Source: Marivita sp051859345
GTDB taxonomy: Bacteria > Pseudomonadota > Alphaproteobacteria > Rhodobacterales > Rhodobacteraceae
Assembly: GCF_051859345.1 (NCBI RefSeq)
Contig: NZ_JBHYFV010000011.1
Location: 1-64,000, forward strand
Length of the DNA: 64,000 nt
Direction: 5' to 3'
Shown: one piece after another, positions 31,493-40,493 of the stretch
How positions within the stretch are numbered: the stretch's first letter is position 1
Layout: each line of letters opens with the position of its first letter
The notes under the pieces: generated by a model
Told to the model about the DNA's origin: nothing
What the model saw: the letters and a program-made list of their open reading frames with translations, nothing else
Database searches by the model: none
Made by a program: the position numbers and the translations under genes

Positions 31493-34400
31493 AAGGAGAC
31501 CGCGATTCGTGCCGACGCACCGGGGCCAAACCGGTCCGACACCTGGGCAACTTCAAAGACACCCTCGCCACCAAATCCATCCGCACTCTGCATGGCCGAC
31601 GTATAGGTCCAGCCTGGCATCGAAACCTCGACCTCTCGCAACACTGCGTTGCCGAACCAAACCCGCACCCGATAGGCTTCCCGATCCTCGCCCAAGGGGA
31701 TCTCCGGCAAATCCCAGCTATCCGCATCGAGGCGCGCGCGCCTTGTCCACGAAAAGACCACATCGTCTGACGGCGCATGCACCGCAAGATGAACGGGACT
31801 GTAGGGGCGCAACCCGTTGCCAGCGAAAGCCCGGACCAAATGCCGATACGCGGCATGATCATAAGACTTGTCCGCTGGCCCAATGCGGAAGTGACGCTCC
31901 TGTCGGCGCAGGGACTGGGGCAAGTCGATCTGGCGCGGGGTTCCATCCAACAAGACAAAATACGCCCCGGCTCCAAGAATCGACGGCGCAAGCGCATCAC
32001 TCCCCAACTGGCCGCGCAACAAGTGGCGCAGCCGCCAGACACCCGGTGCGATCAGGTCAGCCGTCTTGAACTGGATCACCTCCCAGCCATCCGGATCACC
32101 AGACCCGATAGCGGCCAGGTTTGCACCGCCAAGCAACCCGACCTCACTGACCGAAGACAGCGCCCCAGTGGTCAGCCTGACATCAATGGCAGTGCCCAGA
32201 TCAAAGAGGCCCGAAGGCGCCTGCCCGACCGCATTCAAGGTAATGCCGACCGTCGACGCCGTCCCAACCAGCGTGTTGAGCGTATACCCGGCATCCTCAA
32301 TCGCATCGTAGATGGCAACATCGCCGGGCCATGGATCAGAGGTCACTGCCAGATACGGCGCATGTGGAACCTCGCCACCATGGATCAGCGGCAGGTCAAG
32401 AAACAGCGGCAGAACCGGCCCACTTGCCACAAACCGGCGCGATGGCGTTGGATCGTCCGGAAAATCCGCCGGGTGATACACCTCGGGTTCGATCCGCACC
32501 GCGTCGATCAGCTGGTGCGACGTCTGCTCGACCCGGTCGATCCGCAGCGTTGTTGGTCCAGTATCCGACGGCAGGATCACCACATCCCCCGCGCCCAGCG
32601 CCTGTTGGGACAAGGGCAAGGCAAAGCGCACGGCATCGCGCGACACCCGCGCTTCACTCAGCCACCGCTCGACCGCCTGCCGCCCTTCGGGACGGGTCAG
32701 GAGGATCGGAACCTCACTTTCGGCCACCGCATGGGTGTCCTCATCAGGTAGAACGGCTTCTTCGGCGATATTGCGGTAATCGCCATCCGCCTCGACAAAG
32801 TTAAGCCGCACCCGCCCCGACATCTCTGCCTGCGAACTGCGTGATTGCGTTACCTCAAAACCAAGGTCCTCATGCAGGGCAAGTTGCGAGATGTCCAAGG
32901 TGACAGCCCGCGCGCCATCCCTGTTTCGGAACACCAGCACACCGTCGCGTTCGATCGCATCAAACCCATAAGCCATCATCAGCGGCTGCAACGACCGGCG
33001 TGCATCCGATACGTCCGGCGCAATATAACCCCTGACAAACCCGAAAAGCCCACTGACATCATAGCTGCTCAAAGCGGACCGCTCGCAAATCTCGGCCACA
33101 ACCGAAGCAAGCGTTCGCCCGGACACCCGTCCATTGATCCAATGCCCCCGCCGGTAGTTCGGCCCGTCCGACCACATCTCATCAACATTTGGAAACCACG
33201 GATACGGGCGCGCGTCCCAAGCCCAGACATAGACCCGCCCCATGTCGATCATGGGCGCATTATAGACCCCGGAAACAGGATTGTGCGCTGGGTCATTCCA
33301 ATAGCCCAACACCGCGCGCAGGTATTGGCGCTGGATCAGCTCATCCCGCAGTCCGTTGGAATAATCCGGCAGCGTGCTCTCCGAACTTTTCGGGTCCAGG
33401 AACTTGTTGGGTTCGTTCGTGGCCTTGTTGACGGCCGCGCAGCCTATTTCCGTAAACCAGATCGGTTTGGATTGCGGCACCCACGCGGTTGGCGCTGATT
33501 GGCGAACGCCACCCACCCGGTTGTGATGCGGGTTTGACCACCAGTTGCGGATGTCCTTGTAACGATAAACCCAGGGCTCTCCATGGGCTCCATCGGTGAT
33601 CTCTGTCCGCTGTTGCAGATCGCGTGCCGTGTCCGACGGATAATACCAGTCGTACCCTTCGCCCCCGGCCACGTTGGCGCGCAGGTAGTCGAGGTTATAG
33701 ATCGACCCCCAACCGGCATCCACATGCGTCGCACCATCCCGCCAGTCCGAAAGCCGCATGTAATTGTCGATCCCGATGAAATCGACATCGGGATCAGCCC
33801 AAAGCGGATCAAGATGGAAATAGACGTCTCCACTACCATCCTGTGGATGATAGCCAAAATATTCCGACCAATCCGCCGCGTAACCGATCTTCACCTCCGG
33901 CCCCAAGATGCTCCGGCAGTCCGCGGCCAGCATCTTCAACGCATCCACTGCCGGAAAGCCTGTCGCACCGCGCAACTGCGTCAGGCTGCGCATCTCTGAC
34001 CCGATGCAGAACGCTGTCACACCACCTGAAACGGCACAAAGAAACGCCTGATGCAGGATAAAGCGACGATACCCCCAGTCTTCATCTCCGTCGTACAGGA
34101 CCGCCCCGTCCGCTACCGTGAAATCCTCCACGCCCGCACTTCCGAAAAACGCGTCCACTTCGGAGTCAATGGCGCTTGTCCCGGTCAGATCGCCGGTCTG
34201 CCCCGGCGCCACGCTCGCCGTGATCCGTCCGCGCCACGGCAACTTGGGTTGTTCACCCTCACCCGTCCAGGGGTTCACCAACCCATTCCCCGGCATCTGC
34301 TCCATCAGGATGAACGGGTAATAGAGCACCTCAAGCCCTTTCGCGGTCATATCCTGGATCGACTGGATCACGGATGCGTCGCAAGGCGTGCCGCCATAGA

Positions 34401-35391
34401 CCGGACGTCCCTCGTCGACCGGCACCAACCCGGCATCGGCGCGGGCCAATCCGCTGACCACCCAGGGCCTCTCCAGGCTGTCCAACTCGTTTTGCTCGAC
34501 CTTTGGCTGAATCACACAAGACCCACAGCGAAGATCGCTGCCAAACCAGCTCACCACGAGGGACGCGGACCCGCAATCCGGCACCTCGTCCTGCAAATGC
34601 TTGAGCGACGTGACAAAATCCGGGCGATCAGACGGGCTGTTCACATTGACGATGTCAGACCGTCCCACCCCGACATTCAGCGCCACCGGCTCTGTCGCCA
34701 GCGAATACTCTCCCGTACCGGGGATCATCGCCACGGCACGGATCGCAAAAGGCACATCCTCCGGGTCATCCTGAACCGGTCGCGTGACCTCAAAGCTGAA
34801 CTGCGGAACCCGGTTGCCAAACCGCCCCAGGTCAAGATCTTCGAACACGACATAGGCCGTACCTCGATAGGCCGGCACCGCACCAACACCTTCGACGGCT
34901 TCCATCTTGGGATCCGCCACCTGATCCTGCGATCCCGGATACATCCGCATGTTCAGGTCATAGACACTGATTTCCGCGCCATCGGCCCAGACTCGGTTGA
35001 CGCTGGTGATTTCACCTTCGCACAAGGCAACCGCAAGACTGACCGAATAGCTGTATTCCTTGATCGTCGGTTGTTGCGACAATCCCTTGCCGCCGCCGGA
35101 TGTCGACACGTTCTCCTTGAACTGCGTCGCCCATATGATGTGACCGCCGACACGCATCCGCCCGAAAATCTGCGGGATCGGCTGGCCTTCTCCCGCCGTG
35201 CTCAGACGCAACCGGTCAAGACGGCCGGTTTCGATCGTCCGTCCACCCCCGCCAAGTATGCGTTGGTCAATCGCCCGTCCAAGCGTTGCTCCCGCGAACC
35301 GACCAACGGCCGTCATGGAAAGCCCAAGAACCGACCCGCCCAAACTGCTGCCAAGTGCCGCTCCCGCAGCTGATAGAACCAGTGTCGCCAT
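31489..35391 (-). CDS. GTA host-specificity/baseplate megatron protein (ORFG15)
   Basis: A 1300-aa protein, about the length of R. capsulatus GTA g15, forming the baseplate centre and receptor-interacting tail tip. N-terminus: TLVLSAAGAALGSSLGGSVLGLSMTAVGRFAGATLGRAID hydrophobic/glycine stretch. A TIM-barrel-like domain follows (CIGSEMRSLTQLRGATGFPAVDALKML, GYAADWSEYFGYHPQDG, VDFIGIDNYMRLSDW), then beta-rich tail-fibre domains and an Ig-like C-terminus. The TIM-barrel resembles glycosidases and may bind or cut envelope glycans. Last structural gene of the GTA transcript; start at ATG 35391 fits the family. Confidence 0.92.
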   Translation of the reverse strand: MATLVLSAAGAALGSSLGGSVLGLSMTAVGRFAGATLGRAIDQRILGGGGRTIETGRLDRLRLSTAGEGQPIPQIFGRMRVGGHIIWATQFKENVSTSGGGKGLSQQPTIKEYSYSVSLAVALCEGEITSVNRVWADGAEISVYDLNMRMYPGSQDQVADPKMEAVEGVGAVPAYRGTAYVVFEDLDLGRFGNRVPQFSFEVTRPVQDDPEDVPFAIRAVAMIPGTGEYSLATEPVALNVGVGRSDIVNVNSPSDRPDFVTSLKHLQDEVPDCGSASLVVSWFGSDLRCGSCVIQPKVEQNELDSLERPWVVSGLARADAGLVPVDEGRPVYGGTPCDASVIQSIQDMTAKGLEVLYYPFILMEQMPGNGLVNPWTGEGEQPKLPWRGRITASVAPGQTGDLTGTSAIDSEVDAFFGSAGVEDFTVADGAVLYDGDEDWGYRRFILHQAFLCAVSGGVTAFCIGSEMRSLTQLRGATGFPAVDALKMLAADCRSILGPEVKIGYAADWSEYFGYHPQDGSGDVYFHLDPLWADPDVDFIGIDNYMRLSDWRDGATHVDAGWGSIYNLDYLRANVAGGEGYDWYYPSDTARDLQQRTEITDGAHGEPWVYRYKDIRNWWSNPHHNRVGGVRQSAPTAWVPQSKPIWFTEIGCAAVNKATNEPNKFLDPKSSESTLPDYSNGLRDELIQRQYLRAVLGYWNDPAHNPVSGVYNAPMIDMGRVYVWAWDARPYPWFPNVDEMWSDGPNYRRGHWINGRVSGRTLASVVAEICERSALSSYDVSGLFGFVRGYIAPDVSDARRSLQPLMMAYGFDAIERDGVLVFRNRDGARAVTLDISQLALHEDLGFEVTQSRSSQAEMSGRVRLNFVEADGDYRNIAEEAVLPDEDTHAVAESEVPILLTRPEGRQAVERWLSEARVSRDAVRFALPLSQQALGAGDVVILPSDTGPTTLRIDRVEQTSHQLIDAVRIEPEVYHPADFPDDPTPSRRFVASGPVLPLFLDLPLIHGGEVPHAPYLAVTSDPWPGDVAIYDAIEDAGYTLNTLVGTASTVGITLNAVGQAPSGLFDLGTAIDVRLTTGALSSVSEVGLLGGANLAAIGSGDPDGWEVIQFKTADLIAPGVWRLRHLLRGQLGSDALAPSILGAGAYFVLLDGTPRQIDLPQSLRRQERHFRIGPADKSYDHAAYRHLVRAFAGNGLRPYSPVHLAVHAPSDDVVFSWTRRARLDADSWDLPEIPLGEDREAYRVRVWFGNAVLREVEVSMPGWTYTSAMQSADGFGGEGVFEVAQVSDRFGPGASARIAVSL

Positions 35392-35396
35392 CCGTT

Positions 35397-35840
35397 TTAT
35401 CCTTTTTGGTCTAGCGGGAACGCAAAGCGCGCCACGATGCGCCGCTGCCATGGGGCACTGAGCGAGGTCTCAAGAACCCCGTGCCCGCAATAGGCATGCA
35501 CAAAACTTGCCAAAACGCCGATCTTCGCCTGAAGCCCGAGATGCTTCGCAACCGCCCGATCCCGCATCCGAAACAAAACGACGTCCCCCGGAGCTTCATC
35601 ATCAACGTCCTTGGCCTTCATGCGCTCCGAAAGCGCCCGCCACAGGATCTCGTCGCCCTGCGGCTCTGACCAGTCCCTCGTGTATGCAGGCACAGATCCC
35701 GGTTCGCAGTCGAAAACCTCGCGCCAGACACCGCGCAGCAAACCAAGACAATCCGCACCCGCCCCGCGCAGGCTGGCCTGATGCACATAAGGTGTCCCGA
35801 TCCAGCCCCGCGCCACATTGACGACATCAGACTCCGTCAT
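35397..35840 (-). CDS. GTA peptidase, NlpC/P60 family (ORFG14)
   Basis: A 147-aa cysteine peptidase: WIGTPYVHQASLRGAGADCLGLLRGVW carries the catalytic Cys, SFVHAYCGHGVLETSL the His. NlpC/P60 enzymes cut stem peptides, and in tail tips they help cell-wall passage. ATG 35840 has GGGAG upstream and overlaps the g13 stop (ATGA). Five bases separate its stop from g15. Confidence 0.92.
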   Translation of the reverse strand: MTESDVVNVARGWIGTPYVHQASLRGAGADCLGLLRGVWREVFDCEPGSVPAYTRDWSEPQGDEILWRALSERMKAKDVDDEAPGDVVLFRMRDRAVAKHLGLQAKIGVLASFVHAYCGHGVLETSLSAPWQRRIVARFAFPLDQKG

Positions 35841-36724
35841 CGCAGGCTCCCGCCAGTCCGCGACCGCGCCATCGTCGGATGAATAAGGATCCACTCCTCC
35901 TGCGGTATGTCCGGGAAGCCCTGAAAATTGACCAGATTGTCGAACTTGGCGCGGCAGGTCTCGAATCGCTTGTCACACCCGACGATCAGCTTGACCCGGT
36001 CCCCAATGGCAATCACCGCCCGCAACGGCTCCCACAGATCGATCTGTCGCGTACCATCCGCGTACAGAATATCGCGTTTGATCGCGCCCCAAAGCCCGTT
36101 TGCCTGACCATCCAGAACCGTCAGACGCCCGCGCTGAAACCACTCCGCATCAAAGCCCGCGGCCCCGATCAGGGACAAACCACCCCGATCGCTGACATCC
36201 GTCACCGTGGCCTCAGCCCACATGCCCTCTGCCGACGTATCAACGCGACAGCTCTTATCCCCCAGAACCGCAAAACACGGGGCCTGAAACACCCGCCCCA
36301 CGGGCCGGTTCAGCCATTCCGTCAGCCCGCGAAGCTCTGCCGAAAACGCGCCGCCACTTCGGGTGATTTCACCCAAGGACCCGCGAAACAGCACCTTGCG
36401 CGCAGTCACATCCGTCCAGTCCACAAGCCACGCCGTAACCTCGGCCCCATCGAACCGCCCGGCAGCAATATCGACTTCCGTCACGCTGGCATCGGAAAGC
36501 GCGCCGACAGCCTCCGAATTGTCCACCGACAACCCGGTTCCCTGCTGGACCGCTGCGGCGCTCATTCCTGTGTCTGCCCGGAAAACGATCCCGTCAAAAC
36601 TCAGATCAAGATCGTGGTCGGTAAAACCAAACCGTTGCCCATCCTTGCGTGTCACCTGCCACGCCCGAGCCACCGTGGTCAGGCCCTCTGCCAGATGCGC
36701 GGCCAGCGCCTCTGCGCCCGGCAT
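35837..36724 (-). CDS. GTA hub protein, DUF2163 family (ORFG13)
   Basis: A 295-aa tail hub/baseplate component of the phage lambda gpL-like group. N-terminal DUF2163 (MPGAEALAAHLAEGLTTVARAWQVTRKDGQRFGFTDHD) and a C-terminal domain with four Cys (APCFAVLGDKSC and VGCDKRFETC) that could bind an Fe-S cluster, as relatives of this fold do. Ends with NFQGFPDIP. Start overlaps the end of g12 by one base. Confidence 0.92.
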   Translation of the reverse strand: MPGAEALAAHLAEGLTTVARAWQVTRKDGQRFGFTDHDLDLSFDGIVFRADTGMSAAAVQQGTGLSVDNSEAVGALSDASVTEVDIAAGRFDGAEVTAWLVDWTDVTARKVLFRGSLGEITRSGGAFSAELRGLTEWLNRPVGRVFQAPCFAVLGDKSCRVDTSAEGMWAEATVTDVSDRGGLSLIGAAGFDAEWFQRGRLTVLDGQANGLWGAIKRDILYADGTRQIDLWEPLRAVIAIGDRVKLIVGCDKRFETCRAKFDNLVNFQGFPDIPQEEWILIHPTMARSRTGGSLR

Positions 36725-37356
36725 CAGACCCGAAGCTCCAGCACAGGCACATCCGGCACGTCACCGGCCTGAAAGGTCGCCGCGCTGGTGTGAATGCGAT
36801 CCGTATCGAACCGCACCGGCACGTCGAACTCGAACCCTGCTGTCACCGAGACACCCGCAGTCGGAGCGACAAAGAACGACACGACACCGGTCGCGACCTC
36901 GACAGCGAAATCCGCATCCTCGACCTGAGCCACGCCGTCCAATGCGACCATGACAGTCCCCACAACAGGCTTGGCAATCGGCCGCGCATAAGCAGCATCG
37001 CCCGACGCGTACATCTTGCGCAACGCAAACGTGGTCACAACACCATCCCCGGTCCCAATGACCTGATCCGTGGCCGACACCTGCGCAGACGGTTTGCACG
37101 ACTTGAAATCCGCCCAGTCCTTCCAGCGAAACCCGTACATCTGCCCGCGCCGTGCCTCGAAGAACGCGATCAGCGTGTCGATATCGTCCATCGACCGCAG
37201 CCCGATCCCGGCATCATACCGCCTGCGCGAATGCGCCCAGGGCGTGTTACGTTCCTCGAACCCACTCGCCAACGTGACCACATCCGTCCGCCGCTCCGGC
37301 CCGCCAATTGAGCCAAAGCTCAACGCTGTCGGAAACCTTATCTCATGAAATTGCAT
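36724..37356 (-). CDS. GTA distal tail protein, DUF2460 family (ORFG12)
   Basis: A 210-aa protein: MQFHEIRFPTALSFGSIGGPERRTDVV, DTLIAFFEARRGQMYGFRWKDWADFKSC and beta-strand regions ending in FDTDRIHTSAATFQAGDVPDVPVLELRV. It matches the DUF2460 tail proteins that join tail tube and baseplate in GTA particles. It starts 12 bp after g11, in the same frame-packed run. Confidence 0.93.
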   Translation of the reverse strand: MQFHEIRFPTALSFGSIGGPERRTDVVTLASGFEERNTPWAHSRRRYDAGIGLRSMDDIDTLIAFFEARRGQMYGFRWKDWADFKSCKPSAQVSATDQVIGTGDGVVTTFALRKMYASGDAAYARPIAKPVVGTVMVALDGVAQVEDADFAVEVATGVVSFFVAPTAGVSVTAGFEFDVPVRFDTDRIHTSAATFQAGDVPDVPVLELRV

Positions 37357-37368
37357 CGCAAGCCCTCC

Positions 37369-38019
37369 TCACAGGTTCCGCTGACCGGCTCCCAGGACCC
37401 GACCCATCTGCGCCGCGATCTGGGATTGCGACCGCCGAAACCCCTGCACATCCGGGGTCGAGATATTCATCACCACGTTGACCGGACGCCCACCGCCGCC
37501 AGCCCGCACCCCCAGCTTGCCATCGGTCCCGCGCGCCAAAGGCATGATAGCCTCCGGCCCCGCTTCCCCCATCAGCCCCACACCGCCCCGCATCGGAAAG
37601 GTCGTCGGCCCACTCACAACGCCTCCATCCGCAAACGGCATCACCCGCCCCTGCGCGAAGCCCGCGCCGTTCGCAAACGGCAACAGGTTGCTGATCCCCT
37701 GCATCACCATCCCGCTCAGATGCTCTTTCACCGGGTTCACAGCCGCGCGGTAACTCGCCCCGATCATCGACTGCGCAATCGTGCCCAGCGCGTCCGACAG
37801 CTTCATCCCGTCGAACACCACGCCATCAATCGCCCGGCTCAGCCCCCGGTTCAGCGCGCCTTCCAGCTTGGACGCATCCTTGCCGGTCTCCGACAGCGCA
37901 CCGCGCACCTTCGCCATCTCGGCCTGAAATCCACCCGCCATACTTGACGCGCCCGCCAGCGCCTCTTCCAACGCACTCACCTGCGCCTCAAACCCGTCGA
38001 TCCCGTCCAACTCAATCAT
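37369..38019 (-). CDS. GTA tail tape-measure protein (ORFG11)
   Basis: A 216-aa short tape-measure-type protein: coiled-coil start (GFEAQVSALEEALAGASSMAGGFQAEMAKV), a Gly/Ala-rich hydrophobic middle (GTIAQSMIGASYRAAVNPVKEHL), and the C-terminal GGVVSGPTTFPMRGGVGLMGEAGPEAIMPLARG motif common in tape measures. Its small size fits the short GTA tail. Starts 8 bp inside the g10.1 stop region. Confidence 0.92.
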   Translation of the reverse strand: MIELDGIDGFEAQVSALEEALAGASSMAGGFQAEMAKVRGALSETGKDASKLEGALNRGLSRAIDGVVFDGMKLSDALGTIAQSMIGASYRAAVNPVKEHLSGMVMQGISNLLPFANGAGFAQGRVMPFADGGVVSGPTTFPMRGGVGLMGEAGPEAIMPLARGTDGKLGVRAGGGGRPVNVVMNISTPDVQGFRRSQSQIAAQMGRVLGAGQRNL

Positions 38020-38206
38020 CCCGTTCCCCCTGCCTGTCCGGATACGCCGCCATCAACGCGTCCAACCCGCTCCGCCCCAAGGGCGCTTGGCCACCACCCA
38101 GCAGCAGATGCAACTCCGCCGGGGTCAGCGCCCAGAATTCCGCCGGGCGCAGCCCCAAACCGCGCACGCCGGCACGCAACAGCGAGGGCCAGTCAAACCG
38201 GCTCAC
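38012..38206 (-). CDS. GTA tail assembly chaperone-like protein (ORFG10.1)
   Basis: A 64-aa protein (FDWPSLLRAGVRGLGLRPAEFWALTPAELHLLLGG...) matching small phage proteins that sit before the tape measure and act as tail assembly chaperones (gpT-like). Overlaps g11 by 8 bp and g10 by 4 bp, so translation coupling is likely. Confidence 0.88.
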   Translation of the reverse strand: MSRFDWPSLLRAGVRGLGLRPAEFWALTPAELHLLLGGGQAPLGRSGLDALMAAYPDRQGERDD

Positions 38207-38523
38207 GCCTCACCCACCGGCACAAACGCCCGCGCCAACAGCTCAGCCGCCACCCGCGCAGCCAACAGCGGCCCGCCTTCGATCTCCGCTGCCAGCAAAT
38301 CCGCCGCCGTCCCGCGCCATCCTCCACCGCGCAAGCCTGTGACGATCAGCGCAAGAACATCCCGGCTCGAACAGCCGCCACCCTCGAACCGCGCCACCAG
38401 ATCGACCAGCGTGTCCGCCTTGAGACCCGCCTCCAGCTCCGCCAGCGCCCCCAGCGTCAACCGCAGCACATGCGGCTCACCGTCGATCACCAACGTCACC
38501 TCTCCGCGCCAGGGGTTCGCCAT
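38203..38523 (-). CDS. GTA tail protein (ORFG10)
   Basis: A 106-aa protein: ANPWRGEVTLVIDGEPHVLRLTLGALAELEAGLKADTLVDLVARFEGG, then a helical part. In RcGTA the product of this position is a gene-transfer-agent family protein involved in tail assembly, by analogy an upstream chaperone partner of g10.1. Sits 2 bp after g9 and overlaps g10.1. Confidence 0.88.
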   Translation of the reverse strand: MANPWRGEVTLVIDGEPHVLRLTLGALAELEAGLKADTLVDLVARFEGGGCSSRDVLALIVTGLRGGGWRGTAADLLAAEIEGGPLLAARVAAELLARAFVPVGEA

Positions 38524-38525
38524 GC

Positions 38526-38942
38526 TCAGACCGCCGCCGTGAACGCCACAACGCCCGCCGAGGCCAGAGACAGCTCGTACGTCGCCTCGCCATTATGGGA
38601 CCCGGCATATTCCAGTCCCGTCACCTGAAACGGCGCCTGCACCACGCCGAAATCCGGGATGATCACTTGAAACGCAGGCGTCTGGCTGTCGAAAAAGATT
38701 TGCCGCGCCCGCTCATCCGTACCGGCATCCTTGAACACGCCAGCGCCCGAGATCGCGACACTCCGCACCCCGGCACCGGCCAGCAATTCGCGCCAGCCGC
38801 CATCGCTTTCGAGCGAGGTCACATCCACCGCTTCCGCGTTGAAACTGATCCGCGTCGCCCGAAGACCCGCCAGCGTTTCAAACGTGCCGCTGCCATCCAC
38901 ATCGACCTTGATCAAAAGGTCTTTCCCGTTTTGAGCACCCAT
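38526..38942 (-). CDS. GTA major tail tube protein (ORFG9)
   Basis: A 138-aa tail-tube protein (MGAQNGKDLLIKVDVDGSGTFETLAGLRATRISFNAEAVDVTS, later GVVQAPFQVTGLEYAGSHNGEATYELSLASAG). Beta-rich repeats match tube proteins of the RcGTA/lambda type that polymerise around the tape measure. Start at ATG 38942 has GGGAG upstream; the longer frame to 38951 is not needed. Confidence 0.93.
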   Translation of the reverse strand: MGAQNGKDLLIKVDVDGSGTFETLAGLRATRISFNAEAVDVTSLESDGGWRELLAGAGVRSVAISGAGVFKDAGTDERARQIFFDSQTPAFQVIIPDFGVVQAPFQVTGLEYAGSHNGEATYELSLASAGVVAFTAAV

Positions 38943-38990
38943 CGCCCACACTCCCCAGCTTGAAAGTTATCCAGAAATTCCGAAACGCCC

Positions 38991-39401
38991 TCAGACGTCA
39001 TCCTCGACCCGCGCCCGAAAAGTCAGGTCAATCCGCCGCCGCCCAGCCTTCTCGCGCTGCGCCACGGCCCGTTTGAAGTTCAGCGCCACCAACCGACCCC
39101 GCTCCAACGTCAAACCAGCGTCGATCAGCGCATCACACACCGCCGCCGACACCTCCTTGGCGCTCTGGAACCCCGCATCGTCCGAGATCACCGACACCAC
39201 AAACTCGTGCCACGCCCCGCGCCCGGTCTTGTCGCTGGCATCCACCGCCCGCTCTGGGCCCAGCGCCACATAGAGGTCCGGCAACCGCCCCTTGGGCACC
39301 GCGTCATACACCCGGTTGCCAACCAAGACCGAAAGCCCCGCATCGCTCTGCAACTGCTGATACACAGCCCCCTGCAACGCCGCCGCCACCGCATAGCTCA
39401 T
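38991..39401 (-). CDS. GTA tail terminator, DUF3168 (ORFG8)
   Basis: A 136-aa protein (AVAAALQGAVYQQLQSDAGLSVLVGNRVYDAVPKGRLPDLYVALGPE...) with the DUF3168 pattern of tail terminator/joining proteins. Its start overlaps the g7 stop by 4 bp; the 48-bp gap to g9 holds a ribosome site. Confidence 0.93.
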   Translation of the reverse strand: MSYAVAAALQGAVYQQLQSDAGLSVLVGNRVYDAVPKGRLPDLYVALGPERAVDASDKTGRGAWHEFVVSVISDDAGFQSAKEVSAAVCDALIDAGLTLERGRLVALNFKRAVAQREKAGRRRIDLTFRARVEDDV

Positions 39402-39736
39402 GTCGCCACCTCCTCATCACAGAGGCAGATCAGGAACCGCCCGCCGGGATCGGCTTCGGTCACCGAATTGATCCGAAACACCCGCGCACCATCCCGAAAG
39501 CGCTGCTCCGGCAAAGGCCGCGCCGAATGGGCCTGCGGCACAGCACGCACCAGCACGCGAAACCCGGTCACCGACACCTGCCCGGCCTCGCCGACACCCT
39601 CGCGCCCGGACCTTGGCTTGACCTCACCCCAGATCACGCCCAGCGCGATCCAGCTTTCGTGCATCCCGCCCGCACCATCCGGCACAGCGTCCAGCCGCTC
39701 CAGCACCAGCTTCGATGTCAGCCGCGGCCCACTCAT
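39398..39736 (-). CDS. GTA head-tail adaptor (ORFG7)
   Basis: A 112-aa protein from ATG 39736 (MSGPRLTSKLVLERLDAVPD...), with SWIALGVIWGEVKPRSG and a beta-strand C-terminus FLICLCDEE typical of head-tail joining/stopper proteins. The ATG lies inside the g6 stop (ATGA). The frame is open further upstream, but homology begins here. Confidence 0.92.
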   Translation of the reverse strand: MSGPRLTSKLVLERLDAVPDGAGGMHESWIALGVIWGEVKPRSGREGVGEAGQVSVTGFRVLVRAVPQAHSARPLPEQRFRDGARVFRINSVTEADPGGRFLICLCDEEVAT

Positions 39737-40326
39737 GTCCCGAATCCCAACCGCACCGGGCGATAGCGCGCAATCAGACTCGTCACTCCAAACGGCATGC
39801 AGCCCTGCCCCAACGCGGTCTCGTCGCGGTATTCGTAATAATGCGCCGCCAGCAGCATCACCGCCTGCGCCAGATCGGCAGGCAGATCGCCAAACGCCTC
39901 CGCCATCCCCGCCTGAAACCGAACCTCGGCGCTGCCATGCTCTGGGATCGACGGCAAACACGCCCCCATCGGCACCAGCTTCGGCGCGTCGCCATCCGCC
40001 ACCAACGCATAGCGCGCCGCATCGACAACCATGCCAGCCCCAAACGCATCAACCAAAGTGACCTGGGTCACGACACGCACCGGCGCAATCGGCACCACTT
40101 GCCCTGTCACGTCACGCCAGCGATGCAGGCTCAACAGGAAATCACGCACCAACAGCGCCTTGCCCGTCCGCGCTTCGACCGCTGCAAGGGCTGCGCGCAG
40201 AAACCCGCCCAGCAGCCCATCCTGAAGCCCGTCCTCGACAAAGCCGCTGCCCATCCGCAGATGGTCGCGCAACCGCGCCACCGGCAAAGCGGCATCCGGT
40301 ATCTGGCTCTCTTCAATCAAATACAT
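39733..40326 (-). CDS. GTA head-tail connector/adaptor (ORFG6)
   Basis: A 197-aa protein from ATG 40326 (MYLIEESQIPDAALPVARLRDHLRM), mainly helical with AQAVMLLAAHYYEYRDETALG near the C-terminus, the pattern of phage gp6-like connector proteins and of RcGTA g6. GGAGAACACGAG precedes the ATG. The 167-bp gap to g5 has no supported gene. Confidence 0.9.
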   Translation of the reverse strand: MYLIEESQIPDAALPVARLRDHLRMGSGFVEDGLQDGLLGGFLRAALAAVEARTGKALLVRDFLLSLHRWRDVTGQVVPIAPVRVVTQVTLVDAFGAGMVVDAARYALVADGDAPKLVPMGACLPSIPEHGSAEVRFQAGMAEAFGDLPADLAQAVMLLAAHYYEYRDETALGQGCMPFGVTSLIARYRPVRLGFGT

Positions 40327-40493
40327 CTCGTGTTCTCCGCAAACCTGTCCCTCGTTCAGAGGCCGGTAAGTTGTCGGACGCGCGCCGCCGCCGTTGCTCG
40401 GACGGAGGGAGCGGCTAGACAACGCCGGCACACCGGCGCGCGCCCCATGAGGAAGACGGCCCGCACCGCCTTCCCCATGTCCGCCTTCACCGT